Positions 1-6,108 of a stretch of 10,648 nt of DNA are shown in pieces; positions within the stretch are counted from its first letter, which is position 1; each line of letters opens with the position of its first letter. The DNA lies in NCBI GenBank assembly GCA_015661795.1, contig DQVJ01000219.1, positions 1 to 10,648 of the forward strand, in the 5' to 3' direction. The translations under genes and the position numbers were made by a program. The stretch comes from Sulfurovum sp. (GTDB lineage: Bacteria > Campylobacterota > Campylobacteria > Campylobacterales > Sulfurovaceae). The notes beneath the pieces are model-generated. The model was not told the DNA's origin. It saw only the letters and a program-made list of their open reading frames with translations, and made no database searches.

Positions 1-432
1 ATTAAGTGCATCTACTTTTGTATTGCTGAGCAATAATTTTTTGTTTAACTCTGCAATGTCAGAAAGTTTTAATTTTATAAGCTTCTCTTTTTCAGACAAC
101 GAGAGATTTAACTTATCTATACTGGCATTTTTAGCTTCTAAAGTTTTTTCCTGTTCAGTTATACGTTTTTTTTCTTTTTTTAAATCTGCCATTAATCGTG
201 CCAGCAATGTATCTTTTTCTAACATAGAATTCTCTTGTTCCTCTACAAGTGCCAAACTTTTTACCAAGGAATCTTCTTTCTCATGTAACACAGACTTGAG
301 TATAGAAGACTTGGAAACAATCGCGCCGATAAGAAGAATAAATACAAAAAGTAAACCTGCCATGAGATCCGCGTAAGATATCCAAAAGTTACTGTCTGAA
401 TCACTTTTATCACGATGAAACATACTACGCAT
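1..432 (-). CDS. MotB/OmpA-like motor stator subunit, N-terminal part (runs off window)
   Basis: Open to base 1 with no stop, so the C-terminus is missing; 144 residues are visible. The N-terminus carries the MotB-type membrane helix FWISYADLMAGLLFVFILLI. Its Asp (residue 22 from the 432 start, 19 from the 423 start) sits where MotB/ZorB proteins have the ion-binding Asp. After the single TM helix, roughly 100 Lys/Glu/Leu-rich residues look like a long coiled coil. In this family such a linker normally leads to a C-terminal OmpA-like peptidoglycan-binding domain, which would lie outside the window. Two in-frame ATGs are possible: 432 (AGGA three bases upstream, overlapping the channel gene by 8 nt) and 423 (1 nt after the channel stop). 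The overlap implies translational coupling with the MotA-like gene. The family call is firm; the biological role is not known. Confidence 0.85.
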   Translation of the reverse strand, partial: MRSMFHRDKSDSDSNFWISYADLMAGLLFVFILLIGAIVSKSSILKSVLHEKEDSLVKSLALVEEQENSMLEKDTLLARLMADLKKEKKRITEQEKTLEAKNASIDKLNLSLSEKEKLIKLKLSDIAELNKKLLLSNTKVDALN

Positions 433-1543
433 TTTCCTGTTTTTTTTCTTCTTTCAGGGTAACCATGTTTTTCAGTATGAGTTGATTTTGTTCAGAAATA
501 ATACGTGCAAAAGTGGTAAGTTTTTCAACTGCTACGCCTAACTCTTTATCAATTTTATCAAAAGTATGATCTACAGAACCATCAAAACGCTCCATAGATC
601 GTTGCAAACTTAATGCATTATTATTAAATCCTTCGATATTCTCTTGCATGGCATCAATAGCATGTACTGTTTCCTCTCTATCTTGTATACGTTCCAAGGT
701 ATCGCGAAGTTCAGCTGATGCTTCCTGCATGTGTACAGTCAGTTTTGTAAAACTGCTACTCGTATCATGTATAATAGTTGTAAAGTTTTTCAGGTACTGT
801 TCATTTAACTCTTTGATAAAATCCATATTAAATGTATCTTTAAGTGTTTGGACTATCTGTTGATCTTTTAGTTCACTTTGCATATGTTCGTGTTTGATAA
901 GTTCAGATTTTTTCCATACCCGTGAACCATATATCTTTTCCAATTCCAATATCTGTTTATCTACCTTTGCCAAGCCTCGTTTTTCAAAATATGTCCATAT
1001 TAAAGAAAGCATAATTCCATAGATTGAAGCATAAAATGCTGTACCAATACCTGATAAAAGCAAAGATATCTCACGGTCTAAAGCTTCTATATCTTGTACC
1101 GTAAAATCAGGCATAGACAGAGCTATAGCAATGAATGTACCCAAGATACCAAGCATAGGGAATACAGATGGTGCTACACGCGCAAAATTATCATTTCGAA
1201 TATCCTTATAATACTCAGCTATAAAATCTTTAACATGCAATGTAGACTTGGTTTTACCCATAATGGTCAAAGCATTTGCACGTAATGCGGTATGTAAGTC
1301 ATCTTCCATACCTGCAAAAGTACTATGCATATGACAGATACTGTAGTTGGCATTATGTTTAACAAAAAATGCAAACACAATAAATATAAAAGTAACAATG
1401 ATTAATGTATGTATTTCTACTTTCAAAGAAAATATATTTACATACGCCAGTAACAGCCCCAGCAAAAAAAGAAAAGGTAGTAAAAGTATCACCAAGGAAT
1501 GCGATATACATGAAGTTGTGTTTTTTTGTTCAAGTTGCAGCAT
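425..1543 (-). CDS. MotA/TolQ/ExbB-type proton channel protein with long coiled-coil tail
   Basis: This 372-aa protein has two N-terminal TM helices (about 13-38 and 44-62), a cytoplasmic segment, and then the conserved channel pair. The pair is residues 123-145, containing PSVFPMLGILGTFIAIAL, and 160-186, containing LLLSGIGTAFYASIYGIMLS. The LGTF and GIGTAFYAS signatures are typical of MotA/TolQ/ExbB proteins, which form the inner-membrane ring around a MotB/TolR/ExbD-like partner. The last 180 residues are charged and helical (probable coiled coil), unlike short ExbB/TolQ but like ZorA-type proteins. The start is supported by AGGA eight bases upstream. The following gene encodes the MotB-like partner and overlaps this one. 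I infer an ion-driven complex reaching the cell wall; the process it powers cannot be told from sequence. It is not a flagellar neighbourhood. Confidence 0.88.
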   Translation of the reverse strand: MLQLEQKNTTSCISHSLVILLLPFLFLLGLLLAYVNIFSLKVEIHTLIIVTFIFIVFAFFVKHNANYSICHMHSTFAGMEDDLHTALRANALTIMGKTKSTLHVKDFIAEYYKDIRNDNFARVAPSVFPMLGILGTFIAIALSMPDFTVQDIEALDREISLLLSGIGTAFYASIYGIMLSLIWTYFEKRGLAKVDKQILELEKIYGSRVWKKSELIKHEHMQSELKDQQIVQTLKDTFNMDFIKELNEQYLKNFTTIIHDTSSSFTKLTVHMQEASAELRDTLERIQDREETVHAIDAMQENIEGFNNNALSLQRSMERFDGSVDHTFDKIDKELGVAVEKLTTFARIISEQNQLILKNMVTLKEEKKQENA

Positions 1544-1573
1544 AGAAAAATCCTATAATATATAATTGCAGAA

Positions 1574-1579
1574 ATTATA
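1574..1579 (-). promoter_or_regulatory. Candidate -10 element for the MotA-like gene
   Basis: Read on the minus strand this is a perfect TATAAT, 30 bases upstream of the MotA-like start, in the 58-nt gap after the 177-aa gene. No convincing -35 is seen. It could give the motor pair its own transcript, or transcription may simply read through from the upstream gene. AT-rich DNA yields chance matches. Confidence 0.4.
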
Positions 1580-1601
1580 CATTATGAATATAAACCAACT
1601 A

Positions 1602-2135
1602 TTAACTCTCTACAACATCATTTTTATATACTATTACTTCATTATCACTTATTTTTTCATTCTCCAATTCCGTAAAAAAAACTTGATTTGATTTTTCTTC
1701 TTGCTTAACGGAGATATATTTTTCTACCATTTTAAAGATGACTTCTTGTATTGAATGTTTGGTTGATTTCAATACTGTTTCTACACAATAAGTACCATGA
1801 CCACCATTCATACCTATATTGGATATTAAAATTTCTGCAAATTTTTTACCACCCTCACGATCTGTTGATTGGCAAATAAGTACGTAAACATTTTTAACTG
1901 GATCAATTTCTATTAAAACATCTGTGTTACGCTTCCACTTTTGAAGCCATACTCCCAACTTGATATGCTCAGCAGATAAAATAATCATCGTGAACGAAAC
2001 TTTTCCTCTATAATCCATAAGGTAATAAAGAAACTCTACAGTTGTTCTTAACTTATCCATCACTGTTTTTGCCAATTTAACTTCATCTTCATGAAATGAG
2101 ACTTCAGTATGGGTTCTTCTTTCATATTGCATCAT
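1602..2135 (-). CDS. Uncharacterised protein, possible degenerate GGDEF-fold domain
   Basis: This 177-aa soluble protein has no signal peptide or TM helix, and I do not recognise its family with certainty. Its order of elements resembles a diguanylate-cyclase (GGDEF) fold. A hydrophobic strand at 47-53 (VSFTMIIL) is followed by helices. Then comes RNTDVLIEIDPVKNVYVLIC (69-88), where GGDEF proteins have R-x-x-D, the GGDEF hairpin and a V-x-L strand, then a helix EGGKKFAEILISNI (94-107) and a strand at 115-121. The GGDEF signature itself is absent (IEIDP at 75-79 instead), so cyclase activity is not expected. The last 35 residues are acidic and probably disordered. The start at 2135 has AAGGAT upstream; the adjacent ATG at 2132 is also possible. 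It is the first gene of the block leading to the motor pair, so a regulatory or assembly role is conceivable. Confidence 0.7.
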   Translation of the reverse strand: MMQYERRTHTEVSFHEDEVKLAKTVMDKLRTTVEFLYYLMDYRGKVSFTMIILSAEHIKLGVWLQKWKRNTDVLIEIDPVKNVYVLICQSTDREGGKKFAEILISNIGMNGGHGTYCVETVLKSTKHSIQEVIFKMVEKYISVKQEEKSNQVFFTELENEKISDNEVIVYKNDVVES

Positions 2136-2239
2136 ACATAATCCTTATGTAAATAATAAAACTCCAAAATATTTGGTTTTGATTTTATAATAAACTATCT
2201 TATAGACAGATATCATACAATATTCGCTATAATCCACAT
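2136..2239. promoter_or_regulatory. Divergent intergenic region between the 177-aa gene and znuA
   Basis: This AT-rich 104-nt region must hold promoters for both directions. Two dyads are visible. One is CCAAA-ATA-TTTGG at 2164-2176; the other is TATCT-N7-AGATA at 2196-2212, just upstream of the znuA -10. The second is positioned where a repressor such as a Zur/Fur-type metal regulator could act, but it does not match a consensus I would call. TATAAT also occurs at 2186-2191 on the plus strand, and TATTAT on the minus strand at 2187-2192. Confidence 0.4.
2228..2233 (+). promoter_or_regulatory. Candidate -10 element of znuA (leaderless-type spacing)
   Basis: The perfect TATAAT lies within CGCTATAATCC, resembling the TTGCTATAAT-like -10 usual in Campylobacterota. 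It ends only six bases before the znuA ATG, so initiation would fall on or next to the start codon. No Shine-Dalgarno sequence precedes the ATG. Confidence 0.55.
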
Positions 2240-3085
2240 ATGCATAAATTCATACTTATTTTTCTATTATCAACAAGCTACCTATTGTCAAATATACATG
2301 CAATAGTCAGTATCCTACCACAAGTCACATTTCTAAAAGCCATTGGAGGAGATAAAGTAACCATTGAACTGATGGTTCAACCTGGAAACTCGCCTCATAC
2401 CTATGAACCAAAACCTTCACAGATGTTGGCTATTACAAAAGCAGACCTTTATTTTGCAATAGATGTCGAATTTGAAAATGTATGGTTACCTAAATTTATG
2501 AACTTAAATAAAAAGATGAAAGTCATAGATATCGCAGATTCTGTACCCAAAATACAGATGAAAACATCCCATCATACACATGATCATCATTCCCATGAAG
2601 GTGATGACCCACATATCTGGACTGATCCTAAGAATGTAAAGATTATCGCACAAAATATATACAAGGCGTTGGTCAAACATGACCCTGACAATAAAAGTTA
2701 CTACAAAACAAACCTTGAAACTTTTGTAAACTTGTTAAACAACACTGACATGCAAATAAAGAAAATATTTTCTTCATTGAAAGAGAAACCTACTTTTATG
2801 GTATTTCATCCTTCTTGGAGTTATTTCGCTAAAGCATATAACCTGGAGCAAATTGTGGTAGAAGTAGAAGGTAAAGCACCTAAACCAAAAGAGCTTATAG
2901 ATCTTATTAAGGAAGCACGAAAAACACAGGTTAAAGCTATTTTTACACAAGCAGAGTTTTCCGATACAAGTGCACGTATCATTGCTAAAGAATTAGGTAT
3001 ACCTGTCATTAAAGTAAGCCCATTAGCTTCAAACTGGTCTGAAAACCTTATATCCATTGCTAAAACAATTACAGGACAACATTAA
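2240..3085 (+). CDS. znuA: Zinc ABC transporter, periplasmic substrate-binding protein ZnuA
   Basis: This 281-aa cluster A-I (ZnuA/TroA-type) metal-binding protein should capture Zn2+ in the periplasm for ZnuBC. Residues 1-21 form a signal peptide (hydrophobic core ILIFLLSTSYLL, ending around HA). Family landmarks are present: NSPHTYEP (H53), DPHIWTDP (H125) and FHPSW (H190), the three His expected to bind the metal. A short His-rich loop, HHTHDHHSHEGD (111-122), sits just before the second ligand as in ZnuA rather than manganese-type homologues. The usual acidic fourth-ligand region reads KVSPLASNW (258-266), with Ser where TroA-like proteins have Asp. The signal peptide fixes the start; there is no SD. 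ZnuC begins 1 nt after the stop. Manganese transport is less likely given the His loop. Confidence 0.92.
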   Translation: MHKFILIFLLSTSYLLSNIHAIVSILPQVTFLKAIGGDKVTIELMVQPGNSPHTYEPKPSQMLAITKADLYFAIDVEFENVWLPKFMNLNKKMKVIDIADSVPKIQMKTSHHTHDHHSHEGDDPHIWTDPKNVKIIAQNIYKALVKHDPDNKSYYKTNLETFVNLLNNTDMQIKKIFSSLKEKPTFMVFHPSWSYFAKAYNLEQIVVEVEGKAPKPKELIDLIKEARKTQVKAIFTQAEFSDTSARIIAKELGIPVIKVSPLASNWSENLISIAKTITGQH

Positions 3086-3086
3086 T

Positions 3087-3872
3087 ATGTCTGTTGTTGA
3101 AATCACGGATCTTAGTTTTTCCTACGAAAAACAAACTGTATTGGAAAACATCAATCTAAAAGTAGAAGAGAAGGACTTTCTTGCCATCATAGGACCAAAT
3201 GGTGGAGGTAAATCCACACTTCTTAAACTTATTTTAGGTATGTATACCCCACAAAAAGGGAACATTACAGTTTTAGGAAAAACACCAAAACACAGTCTCA
3301 CTCAAATAGGTTATGTGCCACAAAACACCAATGTAAATACTGACTTTCCCATTAAGGTTATTGAAGTCGTAATGATGGGTCATGTTGAAGGTAAACGTCC
3401 ACTATTTGGTTATGGCAAGCACGAAGAAGTTTGTGCTCTTGGTGCTTTGGAAAAAGTAGGTATGGATAACTATGCTCACACTAAAATAGGTTCTCTTTCT
3501 GGTGGACAACGTCAGAGGGTTATGATAGCACGTGCACTATGTACACATCCCCAAATACTTATACTTGATGAGCCTACCTCAAGCATAGATATTACCGGGC
3601 AACGAGAGATTTATGAATTACTAAAAACTTTAAATGAACATATCACTATCATCGTTGTAAGTCATGACATCTCTGTCATACTCGAATATGCAAACAAAGC
3701 AACACACATTAATAAAACACTCTCCTATCATGATATATCAGACAAAACACAAACTTTCCATACCCATGGGAAAGATGGACACTTTTGTGAAATAGAACTT
3801 TTACAAATGCTCGGAGCTGAAAATTGTGATACCTGTGAAGAAGAGATACCCACATGGAGACAAAAACCATGA
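3087..3872 (+). CDS. znuC: Zinc ABC transporter ATP-binding protein ZnuC
   Basis: This 261-aa ABC ATPase should power import through ZnuB. Walker A is GPNGGGKST (36-44), the Q-loop is Q79, the signature is LSGGQ (137-141), Walker B is ILILDE (157-162), and the H-loop is VVSHD (H193). The triple-Gly Walker A is characteristic of the zinc/manganese branch. The C-terminal tail after residue 220 is rich in His and Cys (HTHGKDGHFCE at 225-235, CDTC at 247-250), and could bind metal. ATG 3087 is chosen because AGGA lies ten bases upstream and the gene starts 1 nt after the znuA stop. A TTG at 3057 would extend it but lies inside znuA. It overlaps znuB by 4 nt. Confidence 0.93.
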   Translation: MSVVEITDLSFSYEKQTVLENINLKVEEKDFLAIIGPNGGGKSTLLKLILGMYTPQKGNITVLGKTPKHSLTQIGYVPQNTNVNTDFPIKVIEVVMMGHVEGKRPLFGYGKHEEVCALGALEKVGMDNYAHTKIGSLSGGQRQRVMIARALCTHPQILILDEPTSSIDITGQREIYELLKTLNEHITIIVVSHDISVILEYANKATHINKTLSYHDISDKTQTFHTHGKDGHFCEIELLQMLGAENCDTCEEEIPTWRQKP

Positions 3873-4675
3873 TGGAAGCGTTACAATTTGAATTTATGCA
3901 ACATGCCATACTTGCTGGTATTTTAGTCAGTTTTGCTGCTGGTATTATTGGGTCTTTGATTGTTGTGAACCGTATGGTATTTTTAGCAGGTGGCATCGCC
4001 CACACATCCTATGGAGGTATTGGACTTGCTGTCTATTTTGGTCTTCCCATATTTTTAGGTGCATCAATTTTTGCAGTAGGTGCTGCCCTGCTCATAGCAG
4101 CACTTACTCTAAAAAAACGCCATCGTATGGATACATTCATTGGACTTATTTGGGCTGTAGGTATGGCTATAGGTGTAATCTTTGTAGATCTAACCCCTGG
4201 ATACAATGTAGACCTCATGAGTTATCTTTTTGGCTCAATACTCGCTGTAAGTTCAGAAGATCTTTATTTTATGGGAGGACTGCTTACTCTTATACTCTTT
4301 ATTATCACCTTTTGGTACCGTGATATACTTGCTGTCTCTTATGATTCAGAGTATGCCGCACTACGTGATGTAAATGTCAGGTTCTTCTATACACTCATAC
4401 TTATACTCTCCGCTTTAACAGTGGTTGTTGCCATCAAAGTTGTAGGCCTTATTTTGGTTATTGCGATGCTTACGATTCCTGTTTATATTGCAGAAAAGCT
4501 TTCAAACAGTCTATTTTCTATGATGTTTATCTCTGGTAGTATTGCTACACTCTTTACACTCCTTGGCTTATGGACTTCCTATACTTATAACCTTACGTCC
4601 GGGGCATCTATCATCATCGTCTCCGCTGTGTCATTAGGTATTTTCTTACTTTTCAACAAAAAGGTTATTTTATGA
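3869..4675 (+). CDS. znuB: Zinc ABC transporter permease ZnuB
   Basis: This ABC-3 family permease of about 268 aa, hydrophobic throughout, has about eight predicted TM helices and forms the inner-membrane channel for ZnuAC. Family features include VNRMVFLAGGIAHTSYGGIG, the conserved segment following TM1, and the VGLILVIAMLTIPVYIA stretch in the C-terminal half. ATG 3869 is preferred because GGAG lies nine bases upstream and it forms an ATGA overlap with the znuC stop. ATG 3854, five codons upstream, is a reasonable alternative. The stop overlaps the ATG of the small lipoprotein gene by 4 nt, so the four genes are very likely co-translated. Confidence 0.92.
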   Translation: MMEALQFEFMQHAILAGILVSFAAGIIGSLIVVNRMVFLAGGIAHTSYGGIGLAVYFGLPIFLGASIFAVGAALLIAALTLKKRHRMDTFIGLIWAVGMAIGVIFVDLTPGYNVDLMSYLFGSILAVSSEDLYFMGGLLTLILFIITFWYRDILAVSYDSEYAALRDVNVRFFYTLILILSALTVVVAIKVVGLILVIAMLTIPVYIAEKLSNSLFSMMFISGSIATLFTLLGLWTSYTYNLTSGASIIIVSAVSLGIFLLFNKKVIL

Positions 4676-4851
4676 AATCTCTTGTCAAACTACTTTTCGT
4701 AGCACTTTTTTTACATGGATGTACCCCAGGCATTGGAATAGGTATTCCGCTAGGTCCAGTTGGATTTGTAGGTGTAGGTGCAAATAAAAATGGTATACAC
4801 CCTACAGCTGGTGTTCGAGCGGGTCCTGTAGGTGTAGGAGTAAGTGGTTAA
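4672..4851 (+). CDS. Small glycine-rich lipoprotein in the znu operon
   Basis: This is a 59-codon frame starting with an ATGA overlap on the znuB stop and with AGG seven bases upstream. The N-terminus MKSLVKLLFVALFLHGC has a Lys-containing n-region, a hydrophobic core and a lipobox-like LHGC, giving a predicted lipidated Cys17; His at -2 is unusual. The 43-residue mature peptide is dominated by Gly, Val and Pro, with a repeated GPVG-V-GVG pattern (29-36 and 51-57) and no Cys or His cluster beyond Cys17. Position and signals argue for a real gene expressed with the importer. Its function is unknown; an envelope-anchored accessory role in metal uptake is only an inference from linkage. Confidence 0.72.
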   Translation: MKSLVKLLFVALFLHGCTPGIGIGIPLGPVGFVGVGANKNGIHPTAGVRAGPVGVGVSG

Positions 4852-4899
4852 ATTATTTTGCCTTGTACCTACATATAGTTTTATATACTTCTTATGTTC

Positions 4900-4928
4900 T
4901 TGATACATCTAAAGTTTTACGATACACT
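4900..4928 (+). promoter_or_regulatory. Candidate arsR promoter (leaderless-type spacing)
   Basis: TTGATA (4900-4905), a 17-bp spacer and TACACT (4923-4928) form a reasonable sigma70-type promoter. Its start point would be close to the arsR ATG at 4935. Upstream lies the dyad ATATA-GTTT-TATAT (4873-4886), and ATGT-N7-ACAT (4894-4908) overlaps the -35. Either could be an autoregulatory operator, but both are short for ArsR-family sites. Confidence 0.45.
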
Positions 4929-4934
4929 ACCCAT

Positions 4935-5270
4935 ATGAAAAACTTTTTACAAACTGTCAGTGCACTCAACGATGAGACTAGGCTCACCATACTTAGGTTT
5001 ATAGATCTCAATGGTTCTGTATGTGTGTGTGATATAGAAGCAGCCTTTTGCATGATTCAATCTCGTATTTCAAGACATCTTAAAATCCTAAAGGAAGCTG
5101 GATTCTTACGTGTCAAACGTCAAGGACGTTGGGCATTTTACTCTATACGCTCTCCTCTTGATAAATTTCGTCAAGATATTTTAAAAGAGATTTCCTATTT
5201 AGAGATGCATGTGCCTCAACTTGAGAAACACTGTAGGAACAATATAAAAGAAACTCACTTAAAAGATTAA
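4935..5270 (+). CDS. ArsR/SmtB-family metal(loid)-responsive repressor
   Basis: This is a 111-aa winged-helix repressor, a usual length for the family. LNDETRLTILRFI (11-23) opens the domain. CVCDIEAAFC (30-39) is the alpha-3 metal-binding motif, followed by the recognition helix QSRISRHLKILKEAGFLRVK and the wing RQGRWAFYSI. Cys30 and Cys32 match the CVC pair of arsenite-sensing ArsR and Cd/Pb-sensing CadC. The third Cys is at 39 rather than two residues after the following Asp as in E. coli ArsR, and there is another near the C-terminus (C100). ATG 4935 is the first standard start in frame; there is no SD, and a promoter ends just upstream. No arsenic-resistance gene is adjacent. Likely targets are itself, the znu genes upstream or the TauE gene downstream. 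Confidence 0.88.
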   Translation: MKNFLQTVSALNDETRLTILRFIDLNGSVCVCDIEAAFCMIQSRISRHLKILKEAGFLRVKRQGRWAFYSIRSPLDKFRQDILKEISYLEMHVPQLEKHCRNNIKETHLKD

Positions 5271-5271
5271 T

Positions 5272-5281
5272 GGGTATACCC
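5272..5281. repeat. Perfect 10-bp palindrome between convergent genes
   Basis: GGGTATACCC fills the 12-nt gap between the arsR stop and the TauE stop. It has no loop and no flanking T-run, so it does not look like an intrinsic terminator. It may be a protein site or chance. Confidence 0.35.
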
Positions 5282-5282
5282 C

Positions 5283-6026
5283 TCAATATGAAAACCATAT
5301 TTTTTTTACCAGCATACCCAATGCAAAGATATAAAGTACTAATAATGCCACTTTATGATTTTTAGATGAAATATGCTCTTTTAACCAAATGCCCAGCGTC
5401 ACACCCAACAATGATGCTGTTGCTACAATCAACCCGTTTTGAAAATCAATTGTACCCGAGCTCAATCTACTTATCATCCCCGCAACAGATGAAAATGCAA
5501 CAAAAAAAAGTCCTGCACTGACTGCTTTTTTTATAGGGTAGTGTAATACTCCAACAAGTAAAGGAATCAATATGATAGAACCTCCAATACCAAGCGTAAT
5601 AGCAAAAATACCAATGCCTACACCTAGACTGAAAAGTAGCATAACAGAAAGTGTTTTGGTTTGAGAATCATCTTCATGGTTTTGAGAGAAAAAAAGTCTA
5701 AAAAGTGCAAAAATCAAAAGACTGAAAAATAAAAACTGTAAAACTTCATCCGAAATATACTCTGTTACATATCCACCTATATAACCACCTACAAAACCAC
5801 CTAACCCTACATACAACCCTTCACCAATAATAAGTGAACCTCTTTTATAATTCAAGTATGAACCATATACAGAAGAAAACACCATCTGGATAATAGAAAT
5901 ACCAATCGCTGTTTTAATATTAAACCCAAGTACCAAAAGCATAGGTATGAGTATCATACCCCCACCTATACCAAAGAACCCAGACATAGTTCCTATAAAA
6001 ATACCCACAAACATAAGTTCCATCAT
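5283..6026 (-). CDS. TauE/SafE-family membrane transporter (sulfite exporter family)
   Basis: A 247-aa integral membrane protein with about eight predicted TM helices. The two halves carry the family's repeated glycine motif: FFGIGGGMILIPMLL near residues 17-31 and TLGIGGSIILIPLL in the second half. TauE/SafE proteins move small organic or inorganic sulfur anions, but substrates cannot be assigned from sequence. ATG 6026 is preferred because GGAG lies eight bases upstream; a GTG at 6035 would overlap that SD. It is transcribed toward arsR, with a 12-nt gap between the stops, and has its own candidate promoter. Adjacency to a metal(loid) sensor could mean regulated export, but the orientation gives no direct support. 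Confidence 0.87.
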   Translation of the reverse strand: MMELMFVGIFIGTMSGFFGIGGGMILIPMLLVLGFNIKTAIGISIIQMVFSSVYGSYLNYKRGSLIIGEGLYVGLGGFVGGYIGGYVTEYISDEVLQFLFFSLLIFALFRLFFSQNHEDDSQTKTLSVMLLFSLGVGIGIFAITLGIGGSIILIPLLVGVLHYPIKKAVSAGLFFVAFSSVAGMISRLSSGTIDFQNGLIVATASLLGVTLGIWLKEHISSKNHKVALLVLYIFALGMLVKKIWFSY

Positions 6027-6053
6027 CTTATACACTCCAGCAATAAACTTGGA

Positions 6054-6083
6054 AGTATATCATTTTTAATTTTTTAAATTCAA
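6054..6083 (-). promoter_or_regulatory. Candidate promoter of the TauE gene
   Basis: On the minus strand, TTGAAT (6083-6078), an 18-bp spacer and TATACT (6059-6054) lie upstream of the GGAG and ATG 6026. The -35 overlaps one arm of the inverted repeat at 6079-6098. Confidence 0.45.
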
Positions 6084-6098
6084 AGAAAGTACTTTGAA
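6079..6098. repeat. Perfect inverted repeat between dus and the TauE gene
   Basis: TTCAAAG-AAAGTA-CTTTGAA has 7-bp arms. The inner AAAGTACTTT is itself a palindrome, so alternative pairings exist. It lies 11 nt beyond the dus stop and over the TauE -35. As RNA on the minus strand it forms an AU-rich hairpin followed by TTTAAAAAATT, a weak terminator for dus. As DNA it could be an operator for the TauE promoter. Confidence 0.5.
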
Positions 6099-6108
6099 GG
6101 TATTTGAC

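Noticed and set aside
23..376. 117-aa plus-strand frame rich in Ser and Phe
   Set aside because: It lies antisense to the MotB-like gene, whose minus-strand frame carries a clear TM and coiled-coil pattern; the Ser/Phe richness is the complement of Lys/Glu codons.
1..1543. Calling a Zorya defence system outright
   Set aside because: Only the A/B-like pair is visible, and similar MotA/OmpA pairs are common outside defence; no zorC, zorD or zorE is present in the window.
3057..3086. TTG start extending ZnuC by ten residues
   Set aside because: It would overlap the znuA coding end, and the ATG at 3087 has a well-placed AGGA and typical N-terminus.
4863..4934. N-terminal extension of the ArsR protein from a TTG
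   Set aside because: The extension covers the likely promoter, has no SD, and does not resemble the family's N-terminus.
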